From positions 1 to 22,966 of IMG/VR virus record IMGVR_UViG_3300037336_000048: a stretch of DNA of 22,966 bases, one strand, 5' to 3'. A program made the translations under genes and the position numbers. This DNA is from a virus. The notes below the pieces were generated by a model. That model saw nothing but the letters and a program-made list of their open reading frames with translations. It did no database searches and was not told the origin of the DNA. Below are positions 8,701-16,773 of the stretch, piece after piece (position 1 is the stretch's first letter; each line of letters opens with the position of its first letter).

Positions 8701-11700
8701 TCGCCAGCGGAGAAACGCGCTCTAACCCATTAGCGTATGGCCTGACCCCCAGCATGGAGTGGTTTGATTCAAAACTAGGCGCAGAAACTCAGGGAACGCA
8801 TCGTGCACGCCTTAGTAAGCCCGGGGTCAGCGGAATTACCCTTAACCCCTCCGTGCTAGCTACTGGCGATCGCCAGCTAATTATTGAAACTATTGCGCAC
8901 GAGTTGGGGCACATGATCGAGCATCGTGCGTTGGCGTCTGCCTCTCCGGAGGTCCGCGCAGGTCTACAGAAAGCGCACGAAGCGTGGCTCCGCCAACAAA
9001 AAGGCAAGACCGCCAAAGAGTTAGTAGAAGCGCTACGTAACCGCAAGATGGCGGAGTCTGGCATTAACGCCATGTCGTTCGCGCAGCAAGCAGATTCGGT
9101 AGACACCCCCGCTAGCCGGGAAATGGAAATACATGTCGACTACCTCAAATCGTTTAGCGAGTGGTTTGCGGATAACGTATCCCGCTGGACGACTACAAAC
9201 GAGAAACCAGTTGGGTTGGTCGAGAAGTTCTTTGCAGACCTAGCGAAGCAGTTACGCAAACTAGCTAGTATCGTTACCGGTAAGCGCTTTATGCCAGACC
9301 GCGCAGTAGCCAAGTTTCTGGACGAGATGGGGGCAATGGACTTCACTAGCGTTAACTCGGCATTGAGCGGTCGAGTCGAAAACTTCGCTAAGAGTACGCC
9401 TATTGATGCTATCGTGGCGTCAAGTGAAATGGCTCAGGTGCCGCCCGGCCTAATGACGCGCGCTGTGAAAATGATGATCGAAGCCTTTAGCGCTACCGCA
9501 GGGATTGACTTTGTGGATAAGTTTCGCACGTTGACTGTTGACGCTGCTGCCTCCGCGGAACGACGCTTAAATGTATTGTTTGATGGGGCCGTACGCTCCT
9601 CCAAAGGTATCTTAAACCCGATGGGGCTATACCGCCAAGCTCAGGACACCAGCAAGCTCTTGCTGGATTGGTTCATTGACGGCGCCCTCGCGAAGGACAA
9701 ACTGACCGGCACTTACAGTACTGCCAAAGGCGCGCACTCAATGAACGAGGTGCTGACTATGGTGAAAGCATGGGGTACGGCCAACGGGTACAAGTTCGAA
9801 GAGGCATACAACACGCTCTCTAAAGTGTTTGAGGCTAAACGGCTGGACTCTCTACGTAAAGAAAACGTCATCCTTAAGAGTAACGGCGAGACCCAGTACG
9901 GCATAAACGCGTTATCCAAAAAACGCGAACAGCAGGGAGTTAGCAAAGATCAGCAGATTGACGAGGCGTTGGCGTTTGCTGAGAAACATAAGAAAGCAGT
10001 TGACGAGATTCAAACTGCTATGGACAGCGTTCGTTTCGGCCTAATCGACGGCATGGTATCTACTGGCCGGTTATCTGCGGCGGACGGTGTTAATTGGAAG
10101 AAGAACTCAAACTACATTCCTTTTGAGCGCATGTCCGAGTACGACGACATGTTTCGTACGCAAAAAAGTACGGGTAAGGGGATTTCTCAACTTAAAAAAC
10201 TACCCGAGTTTCTCGGCTCAGAAACCCGTGAAGTCGGCAATACCTTCGACAACTTTGTGAAGACTTCTGGGTGGATGATTGAGCAGACTATAAAGCAAGA
10301 CGCCAACCTTTCCACTCTTAAGATGCTGGAGCGCTTAGGTCAAGCTACTCGTCATCGGGCTAAAGGCAACATATCAGACTCAAAACTCGTGCCCGCGTTC
10401 GACAAGGGCGAGAAGATTTACTACGAGTTGCCTTCTCGCTGGGATGTCATGGCGTTTAAAGACCTCGCACCGCCAAAAGGCGCGTTGGTTAACTTCCTGT
10501 CCAGCTTCTCTAACGTCCTGCGTACAACTATTACGTCCATGCCTCCGTTCGCGGTTCGACAAGTTGTAAACGACATCCAGCGTGCGTTCGCTACGTCGGG
10601 CGTGGAGCAGCCTCTAAAACTCGTGTACCCTGCGCTACGTAACTTTTTAGTAATTAGCGGAGCTGAGTTAATGGGCAGGCGCCATCCTTCCGTACGTGAG
10701 TTTGGGAGACTGGGCGTTATAGGTGATTTTGACTTTAACACTCGCGACCCGATGAGCTCTATCCTGTACGACCTTGGCTACCAGTCCCGCGGTAAAGTAA
10801 AAGAAGTGTTACACCGATTGGAAGGTATTACCCGTGCGTCTGACTTGGCGGTTCGTAAGGCAATCTACGACCAGACCATAGCCGAGAAAGGTGACGCCCT
10901 GCTGGCTACTACACGTTCACGCGAGTTTATTAACTTCCGTAGGCGTGGGGCCAGTAGTGTGATGCCCGCCTTAGCAAGCACCATTCCATTCTTTAACGCG
11001 TACCTGCAGGGTATGGACGTATTGCTTCGCGCCGCCACAGGTAAATCTGCTGCTGCGGGACTAGATAAAGCCGCTGCTAAAAAGATGTTCTATGCGAAGG
11101 TAACGCAGATGGCCGCGTTCTCAACGCTATACGCCATCATGTCTTCTGGTGAAGACTACTACGACGAGGCGGGCCTGCAAATTCGCCACAACAATTGGAT
11201 GTTACCCGGTGGAATCGAGTTTCCGGTGCCAGAGGAATTGGGCGCAATCTTTAAGGTGCCTGCGGAGATGATGGTCGAGTACTTCATGCGTAACGGCACG
11301 AAAGAAGAGATGCAGGCATCGGATGCCACCTTCACTGCGCTAAAGTATGCGTTTGCTCAATACTCCCCAATCGGCGGGCGCATGACTCCAATCCCTGCCG
11401 CCATCAAGCCCGTCATTGAGGCGGTTACAAACTACTCGTTCTTTACAGGACGCGAACTGGAGGGTGTCTACCAACGCAGTCAACTTCTGCCATCACAGCG
11501 TACACGTGGTAACACCAGCGAGCTGGCACAGGCAATATCAAAGTTCACGGAGACTCTCCTTGGAGAAAACAACGCCATCTCCCCCATCATGATCGACAAC
11601 ACACTGCAGGGTTACTTTGGCTCTGTGGCGGGCATAATCACGATGGGTACAGACCAGTTGATAAACCCTGACCGGATGGACCGCCCCCTGCAGAAATACT

Positions 11701-12065
11701 GGATGCTGAGTAACTTCCTATACGACCCAATTGGTAGCCGCCGCTTAGACGAGTTCTACGAGTTGCGCAGCAAGACGTTTGGGGTAAAAGGTACGCTGGA
11801 TAAACTGGCCAAGGAAGACCCCGATGCCGCAGTGAAGTTCGCAAACGAGCACATAAACGAACTGTCGCTGGCGCAAGGTATTGGCTCGGCACTAGGACAA
11901 CTCTCCGACACGCGCAAGTACAAGAACTACCTAAACTCAAATATGGCGGCGCAGTCGATGAGCCAAGACGAGCGTGCGACCAGTATGGAAGAGACTCGTC
12001 GTCTGGAGCAGGGGCTGGTCGGTTGGCTACGTGAAGTTCAGGCGGATATGAACAAGGCTAAGTAA
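5760..12065 (+). CDS. Giant ejection-type protein with HExxH metallopeptidase motif and LPD38-like region, 2101 aa
   Basis: The N-terminus (AQLADGRILEFPDGTDPTVI) is a signature I know from the large internal virion proteins of T7-like and pelagic phages. Residues about 113-190 form a Gly/Ala-rich hydrophobic region that could enter a membrane. Residues about 295-420 are charged and probably coiled-coil; a Pro/Thr-rich linker follows. At residues 1047-1055 is HELGHMIEH, the HExxHxxxH form of a zinc metallopeptidase site, with SEWFAD about 90 residues later as possible further ligand region. The C-terminal part (about 1500-1800: LRTTITSMPPFAVRQVVND, then IPFFNAYLQGMDVLLRA) resembles LPD38 of polyvalent proteins. 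T7 gp16 carries a transglycosylase at its N-terminus instead; I see none here. Inferred role: injected with DNA and opens a path through the cell wall. The start at 5760 has only a weak GTGAG upstream. Confidence 0.75.
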   Translation: MAIEAQLADGRILEFPDGTDPTVIQNTVKRIIAEGQAAQQPAIPQEDREGFGAAAAASMARMEGERALAKGKAGLISEEEAMRVYNAQKAEADRLFTPTDDTFSFRNLKELAGGSLPYMAAPVAAGVAGSVAGSVIPGVGTALGGIGASFAASAAQFSGSNLARQIDEGKSFQEASGAKALAGALPMAALDTFALGKIPGVRQILGRAGIEVSEGAAAAIARKGVANAVIDYTTATGKALTYEGATEAGQQFIERLQAGLNIGDEAARGEYFDSFIGGAILGGAIAPAGRFLERRGAQKDVENKAAKEESETLQDQVLARQAEEEAVIAAQDIDPDASVDDLLREQATLRNSGETDPVTRARLAALNAVIRPQLAGDVEALRAQTTAEQDVALQEQTAQDDNDARARASAFSTAEEDIFGNLVSPAAALSTEPEVEAASTPAAMRRSRQEAKDAGQIELPLRRTPAGRPTTTPIPETPSTTPLPEGALSLQDIKDTNVPMKTSKGWFEANVVGKTPEEVQALVTADPTLVVGPGKRAKVLREILAPIPPAFKEAPRDIILAEPGLTNGPAATEPTVSERATDESSLGLPDVAAPIAEPTGEPAASEQSGVVSTGLPAGDGDAKPKRSRVRTLKPVRAEDIVAGNELNKWRTTRARVTTPGAMVGNTEVEAFLHAIDTQDGAGAQIALDDIARVLRSLPKSGDQAARAFVTYMNKQTDGGFDGPLNNAFNRIRETSSASAPIAETAPQERTRRKAPVDKKYLEPVRITNDNMVVRSSQRLLVPMGDDVAKKYLMERGLNAAERKLDEIDAAPKRDTPQAGQQELDFTAPVQEAKKPKPVEAAKPTVQPWMDDIASQFNGGARVVPVSDTLAVAVVQSAEKDNIIIGVKHKPTANDPNNFTYTTQDLSAGIPKSFTAEETALITDAHSKLVKERADLDAKYPDGKFSATDSNVKATPAMEPYAKFVEGLLKQLGLSDQRIILIASGETRSNPLAYGLTPSMEWFDSKLGAETQGTHRARLSKPGVSGITLNPSVLATGDRQLIIETIAHELGHMIEHRALASASPEVRAGLQKAHEAWLRQQKGKTAKELVEALRNRKMAESGINAMSFAQQADSVDTPASREMEIHVDYLKSFSEWFADNVSRWTTTNEKPVGLVEKFFADLAKQLRKLASIVTGKRFMPDRAVAKFLDEMGAMDFTSVNSALSGRVENFAKSTPIDAIVASSEMAQVPPGLMTRAVKMMIEAFSATAGIDFVDKFRTLTVDAAASAERRLNVLFDGAVRSSKGILNPMGLYRQAQDTSKLLLDWFIDGALAKDKLTGTYSTAKGAHSMNEVLTMVKAWGTANGYKFEEAYNTLSKVFEAKRLDSLRKENVILKSNGETQYGINALSKKREQQGVSKDQQIDEALAFAEKHKKAVDEIQTAMDSVRFGLIDGMVSTGRLSAADGVNWKKNSNYIPFERMSEYDDMFRTQKSTGKGISQLKKLPEFLGSETREVGNTFDNFVKTSGWMIEQTIKQDANLSTLKMLERLGQATRHRAKGNISDSKLVPAFDKGEKIYYELPSRWDVMAFKDLAPPKGALVNFLSSFSNVLRTTITSMPPFAVRQVVNDIQRAFATSGVEQPLKLVYPALRNFLVISGAELMGRRHPSVREFGRLGVIGDFDFNTRDPMSSILYDLGYQSRGKVKEVLHRLEGITRASDLAVRKAIYDQTIAEKGDALLATTRSREFINFRRRGASSVMPALASTIPFFNAYLQGMDVLLRAATGKSAAAGLDKAAAKKMFYAKVTQMAAFSTLYAIMSSGEDYYDEAGLQIRHNNWMLPGGIEFPVPEELGAIFKVPAEMMVEYFMRNGTKEEMQASDATFTALKYAFAQYSPIGGRMTPIPAAIKPVIEAVTNYSFFTGRELEGVYQRSQLLPSQRTRGNTSELAQAISKFTETLLGENNAISPIMIDNTLQGYFGSVAGIITMGTDQLINPDRMDRPLQKYWMLSNFLYDPIGSRRLDEFYELRSKTFGVKGTLDKLAKEDPDAAVKFANEHINELSLAQGIGSALGQLSDTRKYKNYLNSNMAAQSMSQDERATSMEETRRLEQGLVGWLREVQADMNKAK

Positions 12066-12336
12066 CTCGCCAGACGCGCACCCCATAGAGTCCGTACTCA
12101 CAACGATTGCGGGTCTCTATGCGTATGCGTAGCCATCTAGTGTACGGACGTAACGCCTTGTGTACGTCCTCTGCCTGCGCCGTTGTAGGTAAGAAAAAGG
12201 ACGAGCCGTGTGTCAGTCTGTCCCACATTATGTAGAAGGTCACCCCAAGAAACGGGAACACGTTAATGTCCTCGCTGGGGATGGCAGGTTTCTTAAAGGT
12301 CTTGGTCTTCGTTAAACGCCGTCGATTCGATGCCAA
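12058..12336 (-). CDS. Conserved small phage protein of unknown function, TTG start, 92 aa
   Basis: I recognise the pattern FKKPAIPSEDINVFPFLGVTFYIMWDRL, then GSSFFLPTTA and RCEYGLYGVRVWRV, as a small conserved phage protein usually next to replication genes; its function is unknown to me. There is no ATG. The TTG at 12336 has GGAG with 6-nt spacing in front of it, which decides the start. The gene begins inside the last 44 nt of the primase-helicase gene and is probably coupled to it. Its stop (TAG at 12058-12060) overlaps by 8 bp the 3' end of the plus-strand ejection gene, so the two blocks meet tail-to-tail with no spacer. The protein is basic and aromatic-rich, with several Arg near the C-terminus, so nucleic-acid contact is possible but not shown. 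Confidence 0.7.
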   Translation of the reverse strand: MASNRRRLTKTKTFKKPAIPSEDINVFPFLGVTFYIMWDRLTHGSSFFLPTTAQAEDVHKALRPYTRWLRIRIETRNRCEYGLYGVRVWRVT

Positions 12337-15139
12337 TTAGTGCTCCATCAAAAATGTAACATCTCACGGGGATACCGCTCATACTGCCTAGCGCTCCGGC
12401 CCCAAGACGAGTCAGGTGTGACTTGCCCTCATGCTTGAGGTAGTTCAGCTTGGTCAGGTTCGCTATTGCCCGTTTAACATCCACTGAGCGGCTCGAGAAG
12501 AACTTGCGAAACTCCGCCACCGGTATAGCCAGCTCATTACTTGCTGGGTCGTACCGCATCTTTAACTCCCCCTTGGGCATCATGGCGGGTCTTTGCGGCG
12601 CGCCGCCTGCTGCAGAATACGGTGCTACCAATGCGTTGTTAATATTCGCATGGATAAACTGAGCCAACGTTTCACGTGCTACAGCCGTAGGGTCGCTTAC
12701 ATCGGTACTGTGAACCAATTTACGCTGGGCAATCTCTACCTGCATGGACTGGTAGACCCGCTTGATGTCAATGCTGTGCAGACCCAACCGCTGTGAGATG
12801 AGTGCGCCCGTAAAGCAAATCGTCAGTAAGCATGAGTAGAAACGGTCACGCTGGTCTAACTTAAACTCCCGGTCAACCTTCTTCTGCATGTCAGCCAGCA
12901 TCTCCATCACTTTGTCCATATTCTGGATGATGTAGTCGATGTAGACAGGGCCCGCCACACCGTAGTTCGTGCTCAGCTTAGAGAACACTGCGTCGATTTC
13001 TTCTTTGCTAGCGCCCATATACACAGGTACATCCAACTGCAGGACGCGACGTAACTCACCATCAGACATATTCTTGTTCTGCATCAGCATGTCGATTACT
13101 GACGAGTTAGAAGAGGTGATAGTAATGTTGCACCAAGTGGTTGTGTTCTGGCGCAGAGTGTTGGACTGCGCGTTCATACGGTTCTTACCGCGCCCATCCG
13201 TCACACCATAGGCCATGTCCGACACCATCTCGGGCGTGTCGTTGCTAATCTCGTCAATCGTAGCCACGATGCTATTCAACATACCGACCAAGTGGTTCTT
13301 AGATGCCGCGGTATCCTTTGGGCGAATCAACAAATCCTCGGGGGAACCGAAGATTGAGTTAGCCACCATCTGTGCCGTTGACTTACCCGCGCCAGACTCT
13401 GCGTTGTACAAGTGAACCAGCACGCCCTTAACAACTGGGTGGTTCAGCAGCTTCAACAAAGGTGAACCAAACCCGCAGAACAACGTGAATGCATGCGCCT
13501 CTAGCCCAACTCGGTCGTAGAAGTTGGCAATGGTTTTCCACTCTTCTAGAGTACCGGTTGGCTTGAACGCTGCCGCCATTTGTCTCGTTCCACTTGCGGG
13601 GGGAGCCAGTTTTGTACCGCTTGCGGTGTACTCAAGGTCGCCAACAACAAACCCAAGTCTGTCAGAGGTCCAACCCATCTGGTGGCGAGTCCGGTTAGCC
13701 GCGTATTGTGACTGCAGGCGGCGCAGTGAGGATGCAAAGTAGGCCATAAGCTCTTGTGTATGTTTTCCATAAGTAATAACGCCGTTGCGCACTAGCAAGT
13801 CACGCAAGGTGTCGGGCTTCATGATGTCCTTGACGGAGCTGTAGAACCGGCGTAAGCCGTCCTTGCGCATGTGCAGGTTGATGCCTACCATCTCGCCTTC
13901 GCCGTCCCCATTAGTATCCGAGTCGTAAAACCGTTCAGTTAGATACAGGTCATCTCGGTATATTTCAACCTCCGTCTCGGTCTCGCCGTCAGCGGCTTTA
14001 ACCTTCTTGAACACACCACCGTTCACACCACGAAAATATGGGTGGCCGTACGAGGGGACGCTAATCTCTCTAGACGCGTGGTCCTCATCTTCTGGTGCGG
14101 CAATAGTGTATTCACCTTCCGCAGTGAGCGGAGCTTCCGCAACAGTCTTACCCAGCATCAAAGGCGTACTGACGGTCTGCTTACAACCCTCACACCCAGC
14201 GCCATAGTTCTCTTTGTACCAGCTACACAGGTACGGACCTTTAGTCTCTGCTGCCTTCTCTTCCGTGGTCGTTGGCTCGTAGTCTGGGTGCGGACTAGAC
14301 AACTTGTGGATAGCAATTACGCGGTCAGAGCAACGCGTAGCGATAGACAGCGCGGCACGCCACAAAGGCTCCTCTAGCGTAGTTGACTCCCGCAGTGCCC
14401 GGTCGATCTGCGCACAGCCATTACCTTTCAGGCTGAGCTTGGCTAGCTTCTTAAACGAACACTCAGGGTAGTCCCCAGCCAGTTCGCGTGATGTGTCATC
14501 CATGCCGAACATCTTTGCTGCGGATAAATCCACAGGCGGCGTAGGCAGGAGGCCTAACATTGTCTCGACATCTACAGGCTGACCCTGTGAAATGATTTGT
14601 ACCGGACGGCTCTGGCCGTTCTTAAAATTAGCAGTGCCCGGCAAACGCAAAATACGAGCCGCGTCTGTAGTCACAGAAGGGTCGGCGTGCAAAGCTTGGG
14701 TGCTACATAACTGTTTTAGGGAACGGGCCATAGGCTTCCATTCTTCAACAGTCACATCGCGAGTCAGCGGCCAATATACGTGCAGGCCGCCACCAGAATT
14801 TACAAGAGTAGGCGTGGGTAATCCCGTTGCCGTAATAAATGCAGAGAGCGCTTTAGCGCCGTCCGCTTGGTCGATGTAGTCTTTCTTAGGTCCGCAATCA
14901 ATATCAAGGAACAAAGCGCGAAGGAACTGGACATTGGGTAATTTACGCATGCCTTGGTCATCATAAGATGCCATTGCAAAATACGCGTCTACACCCGTAG
15001 AGTTATGCCCGTCCGCAACCGCCTCGACTTCCTCAAGGGAATCGTAAAACGTCTGGTGAACCACACCACCGCGAATACCAACGGCGCAATACCTGCCACT
15101 CGTAGGTAAGATGGAGCGAAGAAAATCTGTCACATGCAC
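12293..15139 (-). CDS. AEP-type primase fused to DUF927-like superfamily helicase, 948 aa
   Basis: Predicted to prime and unwind phage DNA at the fork. Residues 1 to about 200 match archaeo-eukaryotic primases: FLDIDCG gives the metal-binding D79 and D81, NSGGGLHVYW gives H120, and DAARILRLPGTANFK the third conserved block. A cysteine cluster (C305, C316, C319) may bind zinc. Residues about 360-760 are the helicase half of DUF927 type: Walker A SGAGKST at 582-588, Walker B IVATIDE at 624-630, and ITITSSN at 673-679 as a sensor strand. The end (about 840-948) may be winged-helix. The start is GTG at 15139; a GTG two codons further in (15133) has AAAGAG at better spacing and is equally possible. 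A terminator-like hairpin ends 20 nt upstream of the gene, which suggests controlled read-through. Confidence 0.88.
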   Translation of the reverse strand: MHVTDFLRSILPTSGRYCAVGIRGGVVHQTFYDSLEEVEAVADGHNSTGVDAYFAMASYDDQGMRKLPNVQFLRALFLDIDCGPKKDYIDQADGAKALSAFITATGLPTPTLVNSGGGLHVYWPLTRDVTVEEWKPMARSLKQLCSTQALHADPSVTTDAARILRLPGTANFKNGQSRPVQIISQGQPVDVETMLGLLPTPPVDLSAAKMFGMDDTSRELAGDYPECSFKKLAKLSLKGNGCAQIDRALRESTTLEEPLWRAALSIATRCSDRVIAIHKLSSPHPDYEPTTTEEKAAETKGPYLCSWYKENYGAGCEGCKQTVSTPLMLGKTVAEAPLTAEGEYTIAAPEDEDHASREISVPSYGHPYFRGVNGGVFKKVKAADGETETEVEIYRDDLYLTERFYDSDTNGDGEGEMVGINLHMRKDGLRRFYSSVKDIMKPDTLRDLLVRNGVITYGKHTQELMAYFASSLRRLQSQYAANRTRHQMGWTSDRLGFVVGDLEYTASGTKLAPPASGTRQMAAAFKPTGTLEEWKTIANFYDRVGLEAHAFTLFCGFGSPLLKLLNHPVVKGVLVHLYNAESGAGKSTAQMVANSIFGSPEDLLIRPKDTAASKNHLVGMLNSIVATIDEISNDTPEMVSDMAYGVTDGRGKNRMNAQSNTLRQNTTTWCNITITSSNSSVIDMLMQNKNMSDGELRRVLQLDVPVYMGASKEEIDAVFSKLSTNYGVAGPVYIDYIIQNMDKVMEMLADMQKKVDREFKLDQRDRFYSCLLTICFTGALISQRLGLHSIDIKRVYQSMQVEIAQRKLVHSTDVSDPTAVARETLAQFIHANINNALVAPYSAAGGAPQRPAMMPKGELKMRYDPASNELAIPVAEFRKFFSSRSVDVKRAIANLTKLNYLKHEGKSHLTRLGAGALGSMSGIPVRCYIFDGALIGIESTAFNEDQDL

Positions 15140-15149
15140 TCTTTCAGAA

Positions 15150-15184
15150 AAGAGGATAAAAGGGTGGCACTAGGTGCCACCCTT
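15150..15184 (-). terminator. Intrinsic terminator-like hairpin between HTH gene and primase
   Basis: A perfect 11-bp inverted repeat (AAGGGTGGCAC / GTGCCACCCTT, 15160-15170 with 15174-15184) has a 3-nt loop. Read on the minus strand it is followed by TTATCCTC and then TTTT, giving a moderate U-tract. It starts 9 nt after the HTH gene stop and ends 20 nt before the primase start, so no promoter fits between. It should either terminate part of the transcription or act as a processing or stability element. On the plus strand no T-tract follows, so it is oriented for the minus-strand genes. Confidence 0.7.
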
Positions 15185-15193
15185 CGGACGACA

Positions 15194-15442
15194 TCACTTG
15201 TAGTATCGGGAAACGAATTTCTCAATAGCCGCAAGGTGAAGACGTGAGCGTGGAGCGGAACTACCGGTCAGCCAGTTGTACACGGTCGCCCGAGTAACAC
15301 CCAACTTATCTGCTACGAACATCACAGGATATTCTTTTAGTAGAAGTAGCGCCGCCAAGGTTTTTACGGGCTCGGTAAGAGCCGCACGTTCCACACGCCG
15401 CAAGAAGTGGACGCTATGTCCACGCCCTGAATTAATCTTCAT
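15194..15442 (-). CDS. Small helix-turn-helix DNA-binding regulator, 82 aa
   Basis: Residues about 43-60 (VADKLGVTRATVYNWLTG) form a clear helix-turn-helix of the kind found in Cro/XRE-like and transposase-type regulators, with VTRATVYNW as the recognition helix. The N-terminal part (residues 1-40) is basic then helical. Similar small proteins beginning KINSGRGHS occur in aquatic phages. The start ATG at 15442 overlaps the SSB-like gene stop by 11 nt, so the two are coupled and share the promoter at 16,856-16,883. A terminator-like hairpin lies just after the gene. It may repress early replication genes or its own operon; the sites it binds are not known. Confidence 0.75.
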   Translation of the reverse strand: MKINSGRGHSVHFLRRVERAALTEPVKTLAALLLLKEYPVMFVADKLGVTRATVYNWLTGSSAPRSRLHLAAIEKFVSRYYK

Positions 15443-16340
15443 CGTCAGTCAACCACTGGCTCAACACGTCCTCTGCGGCTTTGCCAACTTTCGCGGGCTC
15501 TGCTTTTTGCTTTGGACGAATAACCGGCTCGTCTTCTACATCCTCCACTGGCTCTTCCACTTTAGCTTTCTTCGCTACTACTGGAGCTTGCGTGAACGCC
15601 GCGGGTAATGCGGGTGCATTGTCTTTCTTAGGAGCAAAGCGCAATTCCAATGCCGCGCGGACATCGTCAGTTGTACTCTGAGCCTTAGCGACATTCCACT
15701 CCTGCTCACTCAACGGGCGAACTGCACGGAACTTCAACACTGGCACTGCTTCGCTTGTATCAAAACGAGCTTCGGTAACAACGCCTGTGATTGGAATACC
15801 GTGACCGGACAAGAATTTACCGTACGCTTGTAGTGGCATCTTGTCGCCATCAGGACGACCAAACAAAGACTTAGCCGGAACCGTCAGACGGTACACATTG
15901 CCACTGATGTCGTTTTCTAATGTCACCGCGATACGTTTGCTAAATCGGCATGCACGCGCTTTGCCTTCGCCTGAACCTTCGATGTTTTGCGGGCATGTAC
16001 CGCAGTTAACACTTTGGCGAGACTCGGCAGCCACTTCTTCGTTGGGCACGATACCTTCAGAAGACCAGCATGATGGGCGGATGTCCTTGCCTTCTTCGTA
16101 CTTCTCAGCGTAGAACGTACGCTGTGTACCTTTACTAGTCGCGATAATGACCATAGGCATCGAACGCTCTTCGTTCTGCCCGACTTGTTCACCACCAACC
16201 ATCATGCGCCATACACCACCTCTAATGGAGATGCTCTTACCGCCGGAGTTACCAGCAAGTTCGCGGGTCGCCTCATCAGCGACGTTACGGAGGTAGTCAG
16301 GGATTACTGAACCGGACTGAAACAGACTAATATTACTCAT
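15432..16340 (-). CDS. SSB-like single-stranded DNA-binding protein with Cys cluster and acidic tail, 302 aa
   Basis: The start is set at the ATG at 16340, which has AAAGGAAA upstream; an in-frame start at 16358 would add six residues without a ribosome site. I read it as a phage ssDNA-binding protein because of its place beside primase and polymerase genes, its length, and the C-terminal LSQWLTDDED, like the acidic tip by which SSB proteins recruit partners. Residues about 34-235 form the folded part. Four cysteines (C91, C113, C116, C131, in the order C...CGTC...C) could bind zinc, as in T4 gp32, though I see no sequence match to gp32. Residues about 236-290 are a Pro/Ala/Lys/Glu linker. 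It could instead be another fork protein; no OB-fold motif can be proved by eye. Confidence 0.65.
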   Translation of the reverse strand: MSNISLFQSGSVIPDYLRNVADEATRELAGNSGGKSISIRGGVWRMMVGGEQVGQNEERSMPMVIIATSKGTQRTFYAEKYEEGKDIRPSCWSSEGIVPNEEVAAESRQSVNCGTCPQNIEGSGEGKARACRFSKRIAVTLENDISGNVYRLTVPAKSLFGRPDGDKMPLQAYGKFLSGHGIPITGVVTEARFDTSEAVPVLKFRAVRPLSEQEWNVAKAQSTTDDVRAALELRFAPKKDNAPALPAAFTQAPVVAKKAKVEEPVEDVEDEPVIRPKQKAEPAKVGKAAEDVLSQWLTDDED

Positions 16341-16361
16341 GGTATTTCCTTTAAACAAGTT

Positions 16362-16754
16362 TTAATTTGCACGCGAACGAGTGACCGTAACAGCATAACG
16401 TGAGACTACGTTAGTACCTTCGGGCAGCAAGTCTGGGCGCTGGTTTATGAATTCTGCGAAAGCGGTTTGGCTGAGTCGTCTCTCAAGAAGTTCGGGTACA
16501 CCGTGCTCCTTAACAAACTCATACATCCGTCCCCAGTCGCTCGTGTCATAACGGGTTTTGACCGAACGCTTGAAAGAACCGAACTCGGTCTTCCCGCCAT
16601 CTTGGCCAGTATCTTTACACAACTGCAGAAGCTCTTGCTCAATTACATCGAGCTGTACCTGCAGAACATCAATTATTTTTTTAGCTTCCGTTTCGGCTTC
16701 GCGCTTTGCGTCCCGAATCTTAACGTAGGCTTTTATCAGCTTCTGTACGTCCAT
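16362..16754 (-). CDS. Conserved phage coiled-coil protein, 130 aa
   Basis: The start is the ATG at 16754, with AAGGAG at 16762-16767 and 7-nt spacing; the upstream in-frame extension would run through the structured leader and is rejected. Residues 1 to about 48 are a long charged helix (VQKLIKAYVKIRDAKREAE, then QVQLDVIEQELLQLCKD), likely coiled-coil. The second half has KTEFGSFKRSVKTRYDTSDW and LLERRLSQTAFAEF, a layout I know from many phage early proteins of unknown function beside SSB genes and sometimes compared with Gam or Gp157-type proteins. I do not claim that function. It is the first gene after the sigma70-type promoter, with 21 nt between its stop and the SSB-like start. Confidence 0.75.
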   Translation of the reverse strand: MDVQKLIKAYVKIRDAKREAETEAKKIIDVLQVQLDVIEQELLQLCKDTGQDGGKTEFGSFKRSVKTRYDTSDWGRMYEFVKEHGVPELLERRLSQTAFAEFINQRPDLLPEGTNVVSRYAVTVTRSRAN

Positions 16755-16773
16755 TCTCTTTCTCCTTATAGGT

